Made by a program: the position numbers and the translations under genes. A model generated the notes under the pieces. It was not told the DNA's origin, did not search any database, and was given only the letters and a program-made list of their open reading frames with translations. 64,000 bases of DNA from Metellina segmentata (Eukaryota; Arthropoda; Arachnida; Araneae; Tetragnathidae), in the NCBI GenBank assembly GCA_947359465.1, contig OX375873.1:76572278-76636277 (forward strand), written 5' to 3'. Below are positions 46,711 to 59,165 of the stretch, one piece after another (position 1 is the first letter of the stretch; each line of letters begins with the position of its first letter).

Positions 46711-46899
46711 TGTACATTATAATTATAAGAATTGACTTGGGGTTCAAAAATGTGATAAAATTGTTAAACTTTTCAAATATCAGATACGTTATAATACTGG
46801 CACGAATTTGAAAAGAATTTAACGTGAACGCTTCATGATTTAGATTACAAAACATTTAAAAAAGTAACGCAATGTTGAATGAGAGGGTTTTTCTGTAGA

Positions 46900-49125
46900 G
46901 CTGAATAAATTGGGCGCTAGTGTTCTGGTAATCTGTTTCTTAGCTTGTGGCGTAACTTGGGATGTTACAATTTCAACATGCTGCTTACTTTAACAGTGAA
47001 AGCCAAATATCGTAAAAACGGTGATAAATCAAATTAGTTCTTAACAAGAAGTATTTTCCCTCTCATAAGATAGTTAGTTTATGACTACATTGAAAACCCC
47101 TCTTATAACATCATCTACACGGAAATAAAACTATCTCGAAAACCATACATTAGATGAAGTCGCAATGAAACAAACTTGAAACAAAGAAACATTCAGAGTC
47201 GATCATATATCACAGCTAAAGCATAACAGAAACATAGGCTACTAATCTTTGAAATGTTATTTTGGCATAATAACTGTGGCTTTATTTGGGACCACACTAA
47301 TCCTCATGTTAGATTCTAAGCTTAGAGAGGAAGTTGCTAGGTGCATGTGCCACATTTTTTGACATATTCAGAGCATGTAGACATATTCATAGCAGAGCAG
47401 TGTAAAATCAGTTTTTGCTTTAAAGTTAAATTTCAATAAGATATAGAAAAATTGTTAGAACAACGGCGAATGTTGATGAGTGCATTAATCTGATAGTTTT
47501 GTTTTATGTTATTAGAAATGAGAAAGAGTTTGAATTTTGTTCACGAGCAATGGTTTATTCAGCTGCGTACTTCTAAAAAAGTGCCGTTGTGTTTCAGGTG
47601 TAAATTGTAATACAAATACAAAAAAATGCAGTATAAGCTAGAAAATAAAGTACAAAATACGTTACTAAACGAATTACAGTTCAAAAGCGAAAAATGCGAT
47701 CTAGGAAGAGATGATGTGTTTGGCAATCACATTAAAAATATAAGCAACGAATTGTTGCTTATATATAAGCTATAAAATAAAAAATTAAGCAAAATAAGAT
47801 AAAATCACATAGTAAAAATTAAACAAATAAAATTTTGATTTTGTTTAACTCTACTTAAAAACTTGCAAAAAAGCACATTCTTCCATAAGTAACATTAGAA
47901 TAATTACAATGGTCGAAGCATCAATAAAACAAATATACATATAAATGAAGCAGATAACGTTTCAAATTTTCACAGAATCGAATTTTTAAACCGATTTTTC
48001 CTAACAATACGTTAAAACTGATATTACATAAACATTACGCATACTAAAACAATAAATTGGTTTTTCTCATGTTTAGAAACAAGAATAATAATGTATATAT
48101 GAACATTTTATTCCAGTGCACCTTAACAAGTCGTAGATATAAATCATGCTATCAAACATTCAGCTAAAAATAGCTTTAACAGTCTAAAATGAATCCTAAT
48201 GATAATACATTGAAATGATTTCATTGTTTAACAAAAGCTGAAACAATATCATAAAATCAATCACTAAGATTATGCTTCTTCATCATACGGTGCCTCCGTG
48301 GTAAGTCTGTAGGATGTAATACACGTTTGTTTGAAACAAAGCGATATAGAACATGTATTGCAGTGACCTTGAAGGTACAATAGGACTATGCCTTACACAT
48401 TAACAAGGAAGTTTAAAAACTAAGCGTTCTCTTCAAGAAGTAGTATAACAACACCTCAAAATATCGAGTTAAAGTCTTCAGCAGATGTAAAGCTTGGCCC
48501 TCGACCAGCGAAGCAGCTTGCATGAAATGCATTCTCTCAAAATACGACTTTCTTTTCTGTTCCGAGTGTCGTTTCAGGAAATACATTTTTTTGACAACTT
48601 ACCGGAGTTCCGTCTGTCTATTACCTCATTGGCATAGTGAACCGGTTTTCTTAGAGATTGAAATGAAGTGTCTCATGAACGTTCATACAAGCAGAAAAAG
48701 AGTTTCTTTTCTGAAATATGAAATAAAAATCCCTTCATACAGGTTACTGACCGTGGTGAGGACCGAGCAAAGGAAGTGGCTGGACACCGCGCATGTCTGT
48801 TCCACCGAGAGATCCCCCGTGCCCCACCATGGAGTGACTTCGAGAGTAAATTACCGGATGATTCTGCCCCACATGGGCCCTAAAGATCCAAGTCCAGAGG
48901 GCCCGGGTCCCCCATGAAGTGGCGGAGTGTCTTGTTGGCGTCTCTCGGTGGTCGCCCTACTCAAAACGTATTGGGCAGCTTGGGATCCATCCTCATGTTT
49001 TCCATTTGGTGCAAGAGACCTGGAGGAAACATACAGACATTATAAAAACGAAAACCTCATTAACAAGAGAAGCACATTGGAGAAATTTGGATGTGATGTC
49101 ACATCATGTGGCCACGACCGAATGA
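46900..49125. other. Intergenic; repeat-derived in its last part
   Basis: 46.9-48.5 kb shows nothing recognisable. 48.75-49.1 kb is GC-richer with broken, overlapping frames and is probably an old transposon. Confidence 0.35.
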
Positions 49126-49130
49126 CGTCA

Positions 49131-49856
49131 AAAGTCATCGACCTTCTAATGAAATAGACGAAGCATGCGGGCGGAGTCACTGTCGTAAGATCATTGACGG
49201 GTGAAGCACGTCAGCTTACGAATCGCCTTATAGCAGACTTGTGTTTTAAATCACGCTGTGGATAATCACTTTAACCAATCAATAATCTGTCCCGAATTAG
49301 GATAAATCCCTTTTCCCACAATCAAGTGACGGATCTTCAAACTGAGCGACCGAAAGAAATAACATAAAGCTACGCGAACATGTCCAACCTATTTTATTAT
49401 AAAGTCGAGGTTCCCATAACGTCATCGACCTACTAATGAAATAAAGAAGCACGTGGGTGGAGTCTGTAGTAAGGTCACGAAAATGTCACGTGGGATTGGG
49501 AATCGACTTGGACTAGCGAAGCGCTAGCTTGTATTTGTAATCACGCAAGGTGACTGCTAGTCAATAATTAGTTCTACGTGAGGATTCGTGTTTTCTCTCA
49601 AAACCGATCTTCAAAGCGAGCGATTGGGGAAATAACATGAAACTGCGCATACTTGTTCCGTCTATTTCATTAGAAGGTCCATGCCTTCTATATATTTACA
49701 CTCGTAAATTATTTCTACTTTATGATTAGTGCTCTCTTCCAATGCCATGTGGCCTTAACTCGGCAATTTTCAACCGAGCAATTGGAAGAAGTAAAATGAA
49801 ACTGCGCTCATATGCTATTTCTATTTCATTAGAAGGTCGATGAATGGAGTTTTTCC
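49131..49856. repeat. Cluster of foldback (MITE-like) units
   Basis: The word cgaccttctaatgaaata opens a unit at about 49137 and, varied, at about 49428; inverted forms (tatttcattagaaggtc) close at about 49410, 49682 and 49850. The intervals are two related units of about 255-280 bases, each with its own inverted ends, plus a right half-unit. Shared interior text includes ggtggagtc/gcggagtc, taatcacgc and gatcttcaaa.gagcga. Confidence 0.6.
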
Positions 49857-50097
49857 ATTACGTGGTGTGTCGTCACTTCCGGGATTAAACCACTCTATAT
49901 AGCCACCAACCAGAGTTTTCTTTTATGAGTTTCAACTACTTATAGTATGCACACAGGATCAGTTCCTTACATAAATGAATAAAACTATCATAGGATATAC
50001 GGACAACAAAATAATTTTACATTGATTTAGATAAGATATACAACAGTAACTAGTGCTTATTATCGATGGTTACATATTACCCCAGATTATAAGGAAA

Positions 50098-51477
50098 TAC
50101 ACTAATTGCATAAAAATTTACGCACCAAGAAATAATTGTGGGATCGTAACGAAACTAGGCATGAAGATACATGTCGGCCAGATATGCAAATGATTAGAAA
50201 AGCAGCGTGATTGCGTAATGCCACTAGAGGCCGTTGAAGTTCGTTCTCCTTGGCGTATAAAGCAGGTAAGCAGAGCTTGTTTGAGGGTACTTAATCTTTT
50301 GCAAAGGAAACGCTGACGTAGACATGCCGTTACGCCGATGAGCAGCTGTCAGAGTTCGAGAGGGGAAAAATCATCGGGATGATGGAAGTTGGGCGGTCAG
50401 CTCGGAAAGTAGCTCGTCAAGTAGGCCTATCTGATTTTACTGTGAGGAGGTATTGTGTACCAGTGGACTGAAGAGACGTCATTTACACGGCGACCAGGCT
50501 CAGGACGCCCTCGACAGACCAGTCGTCGGGAAGATCGTCACATCATACGAAACGCACGCGTAGAGCCAACTGCCTCATTGGCCGCTATCCAGACACAGCA
50601 GCACCTTCACTACGGGCCCCTGTGTCTTCCCGAAACATCGCAAGGTGCCTGGATGAAGGACATCTGGTATCGCGGCTCCCATTACGTGTGCTGCCAATGA
50701 CACCAACCCACCGACGCCTTCGTTTGGAGTGGTGTAGCGCACGACGGGATTGGACTGCAACGAAATGGAACCAGGTCGTCTTCAGCGACGAATCTAGATT
50801 CAATTTGAGCAGTGATGACCATCGTGTTCGTGTGTGGAGGCCCCGTGGTGAACGTCTCAATCCTGCCTTAGCTTTACAGCGACACACCGCTCCCACAGCT
50901 GGTGTGATGGTATGGGGTGCCATTGCTTACGTTACATGGTCATGCCTAATATTTATTCATGGCACAATGACAGCTCAGCGGTACGTCCATGACATCCTTA
51001 AGCCACATGTGATGCCACTCATGGCAGGGCTCCCAGGAGCCATTTTTCAACAAGACAATGCTCGGCCACACACAGCAAGGATGTCACAAGACTGCCTCTG
51101 CCAGATTACCACCCTTCCCTGGCCTGCTCGATTCCCAGATTTGTCACCAATCGAGCATATCTGGTATCATTTGGGACCCTGCGAGTTTGGTAGAACTCGA
51201 GGCGCATTTACAGCAACTGTGGAACGAGATGTCTCAGGACATCATACGGAACTTGTATGCCTCAATGCCCGCTCGTATAGCATCGTGCATTCGCGCTAGA
51301 GGGGATCCAACAGAGTACTAAAACTTCCGTTCATTTGTACTTTTTTCTGCAATAAATGATCCTTTTTCTTTGATTTTCTAATCACTTATTTATATCAAAG
51401 TAGTACTTACAAGTGTAAAATTTCGTTTCATTTTGACGACTTTTTCTTGGTGCGCAAATTTTATGGCAATGAGTGTA
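50098..51477 (+). mobile_element. Tc1-like transposon with both ends
   Basis: Flanked by TA on both sides, with inverted ends CACTAATTGCATAAAA.. and CACTCATTGCCATAAAA.. that both contain gcgcaccaagaaa or acgcaccaagaaa. The length of about 1.4 kb is normal for Tc1. It contains a damaged transposase (50330-51321). It is much GC-richer than the host DNA, which suggests a fairly recent arrival. Confidence 0.9.
50330..51321 (+). pseudogene. Tc1-like transposase, frameshifted
   Basis: The N-terminal helix-turn-helix reads FERGKIIGMMEVGRSARKVA and GRPRQTSRREDRHI in two frames. The central frame (from about 50622 to 51180) has the catalytic VVFSDESRFNLS and IFQQDNARPHTA, and DLSPIEHIW carries the final Glu. 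After a frameshift near 51180 the usual C-terminus LEAHLQQLWNEMSQDI continues in another frame to 51321. With a stop and at least two frameshifts it is not expected to be active, though all three catalytic residues are intact. Confidence 0.9.
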
Positions 51478-51611
51478 CATAAAAACTTTTTCTGTGCATT
51501 GCAACATAACGCTTACATTATGTTACATAAATTTAAGAACCCATAAAGAGAAAGGTCTTCAAAAAAATTCCTGAAGATTTATTCTTGCTATTTTATCATT
51601 TTTTTACAATA

Positions 51612-51850
51612 CTAGGGGGCTTCGTCCCCTGCTCGCTTACGCTCGCCTACCCCAGGGGATTACTACGCAATCCCATTTGGCTTGCTTTGCAAACCAATAT
51701 TACTTTCGCAGAGTAAATATCCTGGACGGCGAAATCTTCATAATTCGTATAATCCTGATTTGACTTTCCATTCCATGACGTCACAGCGAATAATTCGCCC
51801 CTGCTCGCTTAAGCTCGCCGACCCCTGCGGTGCAGTTAACATGTTTTTAA
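51612..51850 (-). mobile_element. Helitron-like 3' end, different family
   Basis: A|CTAG followed by ggggcttcgtcccc reads, on the minus strand, as a GC hairpin directly before CTAG|T, the Helitron 3' signature. cctgctcgctta.gctcgcc occurs at 51638 and again at 51802. The opposite end was not located. Confidence 0.45.
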
Positions 51851-52169
51851 TATAGAGAGATTAACACGAATATATCATCTTTTACTATCAAAATATCGTT
51901 AAGTACAATTGTTTTGGTTTCTGAGGCTTTATTATATTATTTTATAAGATAAGTACAACACTAAACATGTTTAAAAAGTACTAAACTAAACATGTTAAAT
52001 CTCGGGTCTCAAGATGTCACATGCACAAGATTGGAGGAGTAAACAAAATTTTTTTGCATTTTTCAATGACTTCTCGAGGATTGTGGAAGCATTCTGTTAA
52101 ATCCTGGAAAATTTCTAAGGCTTTCCAAGGACGAAGCGAAATTTTGATGCTTTCAAGGGTATTTACGGA

Positions 52170-52390
52170 CCGTTAGAGCCTCGTAATGAATCTCGGGACT
52201 GAAGAGTTTTAAAATAGGGCCTAGATAAAATTGAAAGACCAAACGAAAATTCGACGTTTTTCCAAGGACGTGGGTATTTTATGTCTAATCTTGAAACTGA
52301 AGAGTTTAAAAATAGTGCCTGGACAAAATTAAAGAACTGAACGAAATGTTGTCATTTTCAAGGACTTTTAAAGATCGTGGGAGCTAGATG
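52170..52390. repeat. Degenerate tandem repeat of about 110 bases
   Basis: Repeated text: gactgaagagttttaaaatag.gcct.ga.aaaatt and ttttc.aagga...gtggg, at least two units from about 52190 and 52300, with a weaker one before. Confidence 0.5.
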
Positions 52391-53227
52391 CAGAACTGTA
52401 TACAATTAATGCTGTTTTAACGTGTTCTATCTCCTTAAATAATAGTCCGATTTTTAATATGATAAGACTTTATGGCTGCCTTTTACTGTCTTTGACAGCA
52501 TAGACCAAGCAACTGCTATTTTAAAAATGAAAAAATTAGTCAACTTCTCAATTAAATTGTAAATTTAGCAGTACGTAAGCAATGAAATAACTTATGTTAG
52601 TTAAATTGTCTAAAACAAAACACTCATTTTCTTTGTCAGCAACTACCCTCCCTAGGGGTCTGGGTAGGGTCATGAGAGAGGCTCGATCACTTTCTTGAAG
52701 TTTATTGAGGATCACTGGAATGAATCGTCATCTTTTTCAATTCCAGAGAGAACCTAATGTTTCTTCTGGAATTGAAATTCCCCATGACCTCAAAAAAATC
52801 CCTAGAGCAGCTATAGCTAGAATACCATTTTCTTACAATTATCTAAGTTTTTGATTTGATTATTTACCTAAACTGTAAATATTTTCTGAAATATAATTGT
52901 CTTATTTCAACGTCGTGCGATATGTTCCGCACCGATATGGTTAGCCTTGGTGGCATCTTGGCTACTTGGAAGCATTCCAAGAGATAATAAGCCAATGCGA
53001 ACCATCTCGGTACAGAACATGTGACTTTTCTTTTCATCTAAAATTGGCTGTTCATTCTTATTCATAAGTTATCGTAAAGTTTTTCATTTCGTAATGACAG
53101 ATAAAAGCAGAAATAAAGAATGAAATTTATAAAACAAAATAAAACGGGTTCCTTTTCATGATATTATGTTAATTAGACAAATGCTATGTGTAACAATAAT
53201 TTATCTTATTTATATTATATACATACA

Positions 53228-53592
53228 GTGGGGGATCAAATTAGAGCCACGGTGCAAAAAAGTATTTTCTGAGCTTTGGGTATAGTGCGGTTGGCAGTCG
53301 ACCTTGAGACAGTCGATTTTAGAAGAGGTGAAAAATCTTGTTAGTAGGTGGCTGTCATAAGCAAAAGCATGAATGGTGAACATTCTCCCTCAATGCGTTA
53401 TCGCTGCTGTCACTTCGGCACCGAGCGATAAACAAAGAATCCACGCGAAGGAAACCAATTTTGGAAACGAATTGTTTACGGTACGACCAGTCTCCAATTT
53501 AACTAAATGATTCCTTAAAAATGATGTAACTCGACTGTCAACTCTCAGGAGTTAGACTAAAGATGGATGATGGCTCTATGATAGTTTGTGTA
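53228..53592. mobile_element. Possible MITE
   Basis: The left edge cagtgggggatcaaattagagccac and the right part gatggctctatgatagtttgtgtaac share an inverted AGAGCCA core. The inside is GC-richer than the flanks. The ends are not sharp. Confidence 0.25.
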
Positions 53593-54063
53593 ACCAACAG
53601 TATTGCCAACTAGTTATGTAAAATTTGTTAACATAATTATTTCAAAATATAAAAATAATTAAATACAACCAGGTTCTTTTTTTAATAATAGGTTGAAATC
53701 TAAAATCTTTAATTTATAAAGTTGACTCTAATAATATAATCACTCACTGTAATGTATTTAAGATTTATTCTAAGCCATGTATTTTGCCAGTTTACGCTAA
53801 CTATATTTATATGTACGAGCAACATATTTAGTCTGTTGAATATCAACCATTTACTTTTATATTTTGCATACACATCCATACATTTTAATTTCACATTTCC
53901 TGAATTTCAGGTACATTTCCCGAATTGTTTCTAATAAATAATATTAGTGCGAGTTACTTATCGAACTCATGACGGACGCATTGACATTCTGCCCTGTAAA
54001 ATTAGTCGAACTGTTACGTTCACAAAACATATTTCTAGCATAAAATCGCCTAACCAGCCCTTA

Positions 54064-55394
54064 TACAAAGGGCGTTCCGTAAAAACTGAGAGTAAAATCC
54101 TAAAAAATAAAAATATATATATTTACAGAAAAAAATATATCATTCTTCTTCAAAATAGCTTCCCTCGGATGATATGCAACGGTCCCATCTTTCAACCTAC
54201 TTTTCAAAACAAGTCGATAAGCCTTTTTCTGGAAGCTGCTTCAAAGAACCCTACACTGCTGAAATAACTTCGTAACCTGTATTAAAATTTCTACCACGAA
54301 GCTTCTCCTTCAATGTCGGAAACAGCCAGAAATCGCATGTTGCGAGATCTGAACTGTAAGGGGAATATGGCATGATTTTAATATTGCATTTACTAAGATA
54401 TTGCTGAACAGAAGTAGCGGCATGCGGGCGAGCATTATCGTGATGTAAAGTTCAATTCCTTACCATTTCATGTCGCTTTCTCGATATGTGTTGTCGCAAA
54501 ATTTTCAAAACTGAAATGTAATATTCACCATTCAAGGTAGTTTTTGGAGGCACAGCATGTCTATAGATTACATCTTTATGATCAAAGAAAATAATCAAGA
54601 CCTTTCCAACAGATTTGGTTTGTCGGATTTTTTTCGGAGGCGGAGAATCAATGTGTTTCCATACACTTGCTTCGGATTTAGTAAGGGATCAAAATGATGC
54701 ACCCAAGTTTCATCACCTGTTATTACAGTCTTTAGGAAATTCGGATCATTTTGAAGCATCTGTTTCTACTCACAACATTGGTGAATACTTGTTTGCATTT
54801 GTTCTTTAGTAAGGTGATGAGGGAACCATCTGGAACAAACATGGCGAAGCTGCATACTGTTAAGTAGGATGCGAAATATCGACGTTTTGGAAATGTTAGT
54901 TGATGCAGCTATCTCCTCACGTGTCATTCGCCGATTTTCTTATAAGATTGCTCACACAGTGTTAACATTTCGATCATTCACAACACTTTCTGGTCGGCCA
55001 GACTTAGATATTAGTTCTGCAGACAAACGTCCTTTTTTTAAATCACCCTGCCATCTAAAAATAATAGACTCACCAAAACATTTGTCTTTGTAAGCTTCTT
55101 TCATTAACGTAACGGTCTCTGGAGCTGTTTTGCTCAAATGATAGCAAAATTTATGGCAGAAAGCATTTCGTTTTTTTAACTTTGAATCACTCACCTCCAT
55201 TTCTGTAGGGCAAATAAAAACAGTTATTTAAACAAGCCCGAAACTAGGTAAATAAAATCGTCTGCTTCGTTTAGAATATTTATAATTGCACAGTTAAGAG
55301 TTTTAAAAAATCGCCTGCACTTTTATTTTTTAGTTTCGCGGTGTTGCTACTACGTAAAAAATTCACTCTCAGTTTTTATGGAACGCCCTTTGTA
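54064..55394 (-). mobile_element. Mariner element with both ends and a TA target site
   Basis: Inverted ends CAAAGGGCGTTCCgTAAAAACTGAGAGT lie inside TA duplications at 54064-54065 and 55393-55394. The inverted copy at 58.95 kb has a single TA at this point (cccttaTAtgtatattt). The 1.33 kb length is the usual size for the family. It encodes a dead transposase on the minus strand. Confidence 0.95.
54170..55200 (-). pseudogene. Mariner transposase, multiple stops
   Basis: Reading from 55200 leftward: KFCYHLSKTAPETVTLMKEA, then RWQGDLKKGRLSAE and SGRPESV (N-terminal HTH region), stops, REEIAASTNISKTSIFRIL, and VITGDETWVHHFDP with the first catalytic Asp. The later catalytic blocks are poorly legible and stop-ridden. 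It is inactive. Confidence 0.85.
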
Positions 55395-55557
55395 TGTATA
55401 TTTTACATCCTGTACTATCTCAAGACAAATATACTTCTAAACTTATACTGGATGTCAGTATAATCTGAGTCACTTTTCCGTTTTATGTGGTCCATGTTTA
55501 CTTAATTCAGTTTCATGGTTTATTAGAATTTTGGGAACAGAGAGATTTTATCATTTA

Positions 55558-57178
55558 CTAGCAAAATACCCGACCTTACTAGGTTTGAATTGGTTTACTC
55601 TAGATTGAAGAGATAATCAAAATATATAATGACACGTTTTTTGTAGAATAAAAATTTATTTTAACACCTTTCGCCATCTTTATATTTTCTACAACTTACT
55701 TTGGACACAAATCCTACACATGAATATCCATTCATGTAATACATTTCACATACATCGCACAATTGCTGTATGACAAAGCTACAAAATGACGAAAGGTGAT
55801 ACTAAGGTTACTACTATGAAAGACGATTTTGAGGGAAATTTGGAATTCCCTTTCTTAAGTTCTTTTCATGTTCAACTTAATTAATTAAAATTACGATTTA
55901 CGGCGAGTGCTCTCGCACTCATAGTCAACAAAACAATATTTTTTTACTTGTGGCACTCTTGCCTCCGGTATGCGACATTGTGAAATTTTGCGATCTTCTG
56001 TCATTATTACAACGAATTTTTTAATGTTGGAAAAAGTTCTAGTTTGGATTTTTAAACATTATTATTCTTTCAATAACAGCATTATTCTTTAAATAACGGC
56101 ATTATTCTTTAAATAACGGCATTATTCTTTCAATAAAGGCATTATTCTTTAAATAACGGCATTATTCTTTCAATAATGGCATAACTACACTTAAAATTTA
56201 CTGAAAATTTATACTGACTTACCTAATATTTTTAAGTCTAATACTTTGTGGTGCTGTTGCGTGTGATGAGAAGGAAAACACATTTATTAAAATAATAAAA
56301 ATTTAAAACAGAAAACAGTGAAATAGAACAAAATAAAAGATGTCGGAAAAATTGTTCTAAAGATATTAATTTGTGATTCATTTTTATCTCTTGATCTCGC
56401 ACAGTTGCCACAATTTACAACTAAAAGTGCACAAAATTTAGAAATGTGGAATTAATTCTGAGCGAAAGAAACAGAAAATATCACTGCTCACGCGATCTTG
56501 TTCATTCTCGTTTCGTTGAAAAATATCGTCTGTCTCAAATATTCCGAAATCGTTTTCATTGCGCAAAGAACAAAAATAAGACTCGAAATAAATGAAGTAT
56601 CAGGGCTGAAATTCCATTAAAAAATATAATTTTTTGAAGAATAATTACTTTTTCAGCAGTACTGGTAAAGCAATCGAAGTAATCGTAATATTCAATAGAC
56701 ATTCCAATTTTTCCAAAACTACCAAATTATGGTTGATTTAAGTATACTTACTCAGGTGTTTTAGCATGAAACTCATCTAAATATAACAATAAAGAAATGT
56801 TTAATATTGCATTCACTAAACTTATAAACAATGTATAAAATAAAACACATTAAAATCAAATATCTGGAATAAAATTCATGTGATGCTTACACAAACACAC
56901 AAAAATAAAATCGAACATAGAACAGAAAGACGGACAGACAGACTTTTGCAACCAATTCCATTCTCTAAATGGAGATAAGTACTCACTGTATGCAAATTTC
57001 CATGAAATTATCTTAAACCGCGTGGACGTGTATAGGGCACAACATACAGACAGACAGACAGACACCAAACGAGAAAAAGGCGGATTCGTCATCAGAAGGG
57101 TCCAAAACGGATAGAAAACTTGAAATGGGTCGAAAATATTGAATGTACAAACAAACACTCCATTCTTATTTATATAGA
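55558..57178 (-). mobile_element. Non-autonomous Helitron-like element, complete
   Basis: On the minus strand the element starts TCTATATAAATAAG at 57178 and ends ..TTTTGCTAG at 55558, between host A and T with no target duplication: the Helitron rule (A|TC...CTAG|T). A small ACCT-AGTA-AGGT hairpin lies 12 bases before CTAG. The inverted copy near 58.80 kb reads catttAT-tatgttt across the same point, an exact empty site. At 1621 bases it has no Rep/helicase frame. Related pieces occur at 11870-12510, 35720-35970, 39865-40005 and 63584-64000. Confidence 0.9.
56061..56180. repeat. 20-base minisatellite inside the Helitron-like element
   Basis: Six units of attattcttt(c/a)aataa(c/a/t)(a/g)gc. 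An internal tandem repeat like this could change copy number when the element moves. Confidence 0.9.
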
Positions 57179-57490
57179 TTGTGTTTATGTCTTTTCTACT
57201 CCCTTAGAAACGTTTAAACGTTTATTTATTCATTCACTTAAAATTACATTTGACGGATGGGGTAACTTAAAAAAATAGCTTCGAACAAAATAATAATTCA
57301 CCATTTGCAAACAGTAATGACGCACAGGTTCCATGAGTTATCTCCTGTTGAAAATACGAATCATTTTGCAATATTGACGCATATAGAGGATTCAGAGTTT
57401 TTATTGAAAGTTTTTTACAGGTCTAGTAAGATAGATATAAAAGTTAACACACTAGTGATTGTCATGTGAGTCTGTGAAACGACAGAGAAC

Positions 57491-57557
57491 ATGAAAACTT
57501 TCGTCCTCATTTCGTGTGTGATCTTGCTGTCTGTTTCCTTTTGTGAATCTTTTGGTG
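57491..57557 (+). pseudogene. TIL gene 4: promoter and signal-peptide exon only
   Basis: gagaac-ATG and MKTFVLISCVILLSVSFCES match the first exon of genes 2, 3 and 5, and the intron start (tggccagatctgg) is shared. A possible donor is G|gtaggt in phase 1; the site homologous to its paralogues (ag|gtaaac, 4 bases on) would be out of phase. I found no 8-Cys TIL exon before gene 5 starts at 60877. Either the gene lost its second exon, or this is an alternative first exon for gene 5. A possible TATA (gatataaaag) lies at about 57434-57443. Confidence 0.65.
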
Positions 57558-58310
57558 GTAGGTAAACAACTTTCGATAATTTCGAATGCCAGATGTTTTA
57601 TTATGATTTGATGGTAAATATGAAACATAATATTAATAAATGTTAAAACTTAAGTTAGTGTGCTTAATTGTTGATTAATACAAATACATTTTATTAGTTT
57701 TATGTCAATTGTACATTGCTTGGCGCAGCTTGGCCAGATCTGGACATCGTGCCATAAAAAGGAATCTAACTAACCTATCAACTGTAAAGAGAGGTTAAAT
57801 ACAGAATAATGTATGCATAGCTGTAGTATTTAATGCCAATAGGTTTAGTAAAAATATGCATATTTTTCATATGTCCCTCCCTCTATTTAATGCTTTTCTT
57901 AAGTATCAAATAGAAAAGAAACAAACGCACATTTTTAAAAACTTAAAATAGTTATGTTGCAGTTTATGTGTTTTTTAAGTATAAATTGAATTATTAATTT
58001 ATTGACTAAATATTACTTTAATAAGGCATGTGAGTTCATCACAAAGATATTATTGTATTTTAAGGTTTTCTTAAATATTGTTTTAGTTCTGCAGTTTTGA
58101 TGTATATTTTGAATATTGATAAGAAAGTGTAAAATTTTTTTTAAATTTAGTCGGTAATTCAAAATTCTCAACTAAATAATCAGTAATCCTTGAAATTGTA
58201 TGCTACATCAAAATAACAACTAAATCTTAGAAATTTCTGTTTAATGTCGGGAATTTGAATTGACTGTATAAATATTAGGGCAATGAAGTTCACCTTATTT
58301 CCTGAATGTT
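57558..58310. other. Intron-like sequence after the orphan exon; no gene seen
   Basis: The first 300 bases are homologous to the starts of the introns of genes 3 and 5; the homology is lost farther on. Confidence 0.5.
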
Positions 58311-58312
58311 TT

Positions 58313-58450
58313 CAGCTCAGATGTTGACCTCGTCATTTGACAGCAATTTAAAAATATAAATTGTTGTGTCCTCGCACTTTTTCCTTCGGGAGTGATCTCA
58401 GACAACCCCAAATAGACCGTTGTATTGCTCCAGTGCGACTTAAATTCTAC
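58313..58450 (+). repeat. Dispersed retroelement tail, + orientation
   Basis: tcagatgttgacctcgtcattt, ttccttcgggagtgatc and gttgtattgctccagtgcg; same family as 7596-7762. Confidence 0.6.
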
Positions 58451-58689
58451 AATCTACCTACATGTTTTCTTGTTTTAGTAGTTGTTTAAAGTTTCCGCAA
58501 TGTAGTTGAATTGTGTTTGTTCCATAGCACATCATTTAGTGAACATAGCAACATTTAATCTTATAATTAACAGTAATATTTAATGTTAATTATAAGATTT
58601 ATAAATTAACATTTGAATTTATAATTTTTATAATTAACGAATCGAAGAGAATTTTTAAATTAGCATATAGAACTTTCGAGCCTATGTTT

Positions 58690-59165
58690 TTTATACAATT
58701 ATTTTAAGTCACCCCATCCATTAAAGGTAATTTTAAGTGAATGGATAAATAAACGTTCAACCGTTTCTAAGGGAGTAGAAAAAGACATAAACATAATAAA
58801 TGATAAAATCTCTATTCCCAAAATTCTAATAAACCTTGAAGCCGAATTAAGTAAAAATGGACCACATAAAACGGAAAAAGTGACTCAGATTATACTGACA
58901 TCCAGTATAAGTTTAGAAGTACATTTCTTGAGACAGGATGTAAAATATACATATAAGGGCTGATTAGGCGATTTTATGCTAGAAATATATTTTGTGAACG
59001 TAACAGTTCTACTAATTTTACCGGACTTAATGCCAATGTGTCCGTCATGAGTTCAATAAGTAACTCGCATCCATATTATTTATTAGAAACAATTCGGGAA
59101 ATTTACCTGAAATTCAGGAAACTTGAAATTAAAATGTATGGATGTGTATGCAAAATATAAAAGTA
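58690..59165. repeat. Inverted duplication, uninterrupted copy (empty sites)
   Basis: Reverse complement of the three host pieces at 53840-57280 with neither the mariner nor the Helitron-like element. It therefore records the pre-insertion state of both loci. Confidence 0.9.

Larger units (their letters stand above)
53840..57280. repeat. Inverted duplication, interrupted copy
   Basis: Pieces 53840-54065, 55393-55557 and 57179-57280 align end to end with the reverse complement of 59165-58690. The mariner and the Helitron-like element interrupt this copy. Examples of the match: tattttgcatacacatccatacattttaat, gtcagtataatctgagtcac and ctactcccttagaaacg. Confidence 0.9.

Noticed and set aside
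48522..49157. 131-codon and neighbouring frames as genes
   Set aside because: Overlapping frames in a GC-richer repeat-like block without domain similarity; the last part merges with the foldback repeats.
50585..50923. Minus-strand 112-codon frame as a gene
   Set aside because: It is the antisense shadow of the Tc1 transposase frame.
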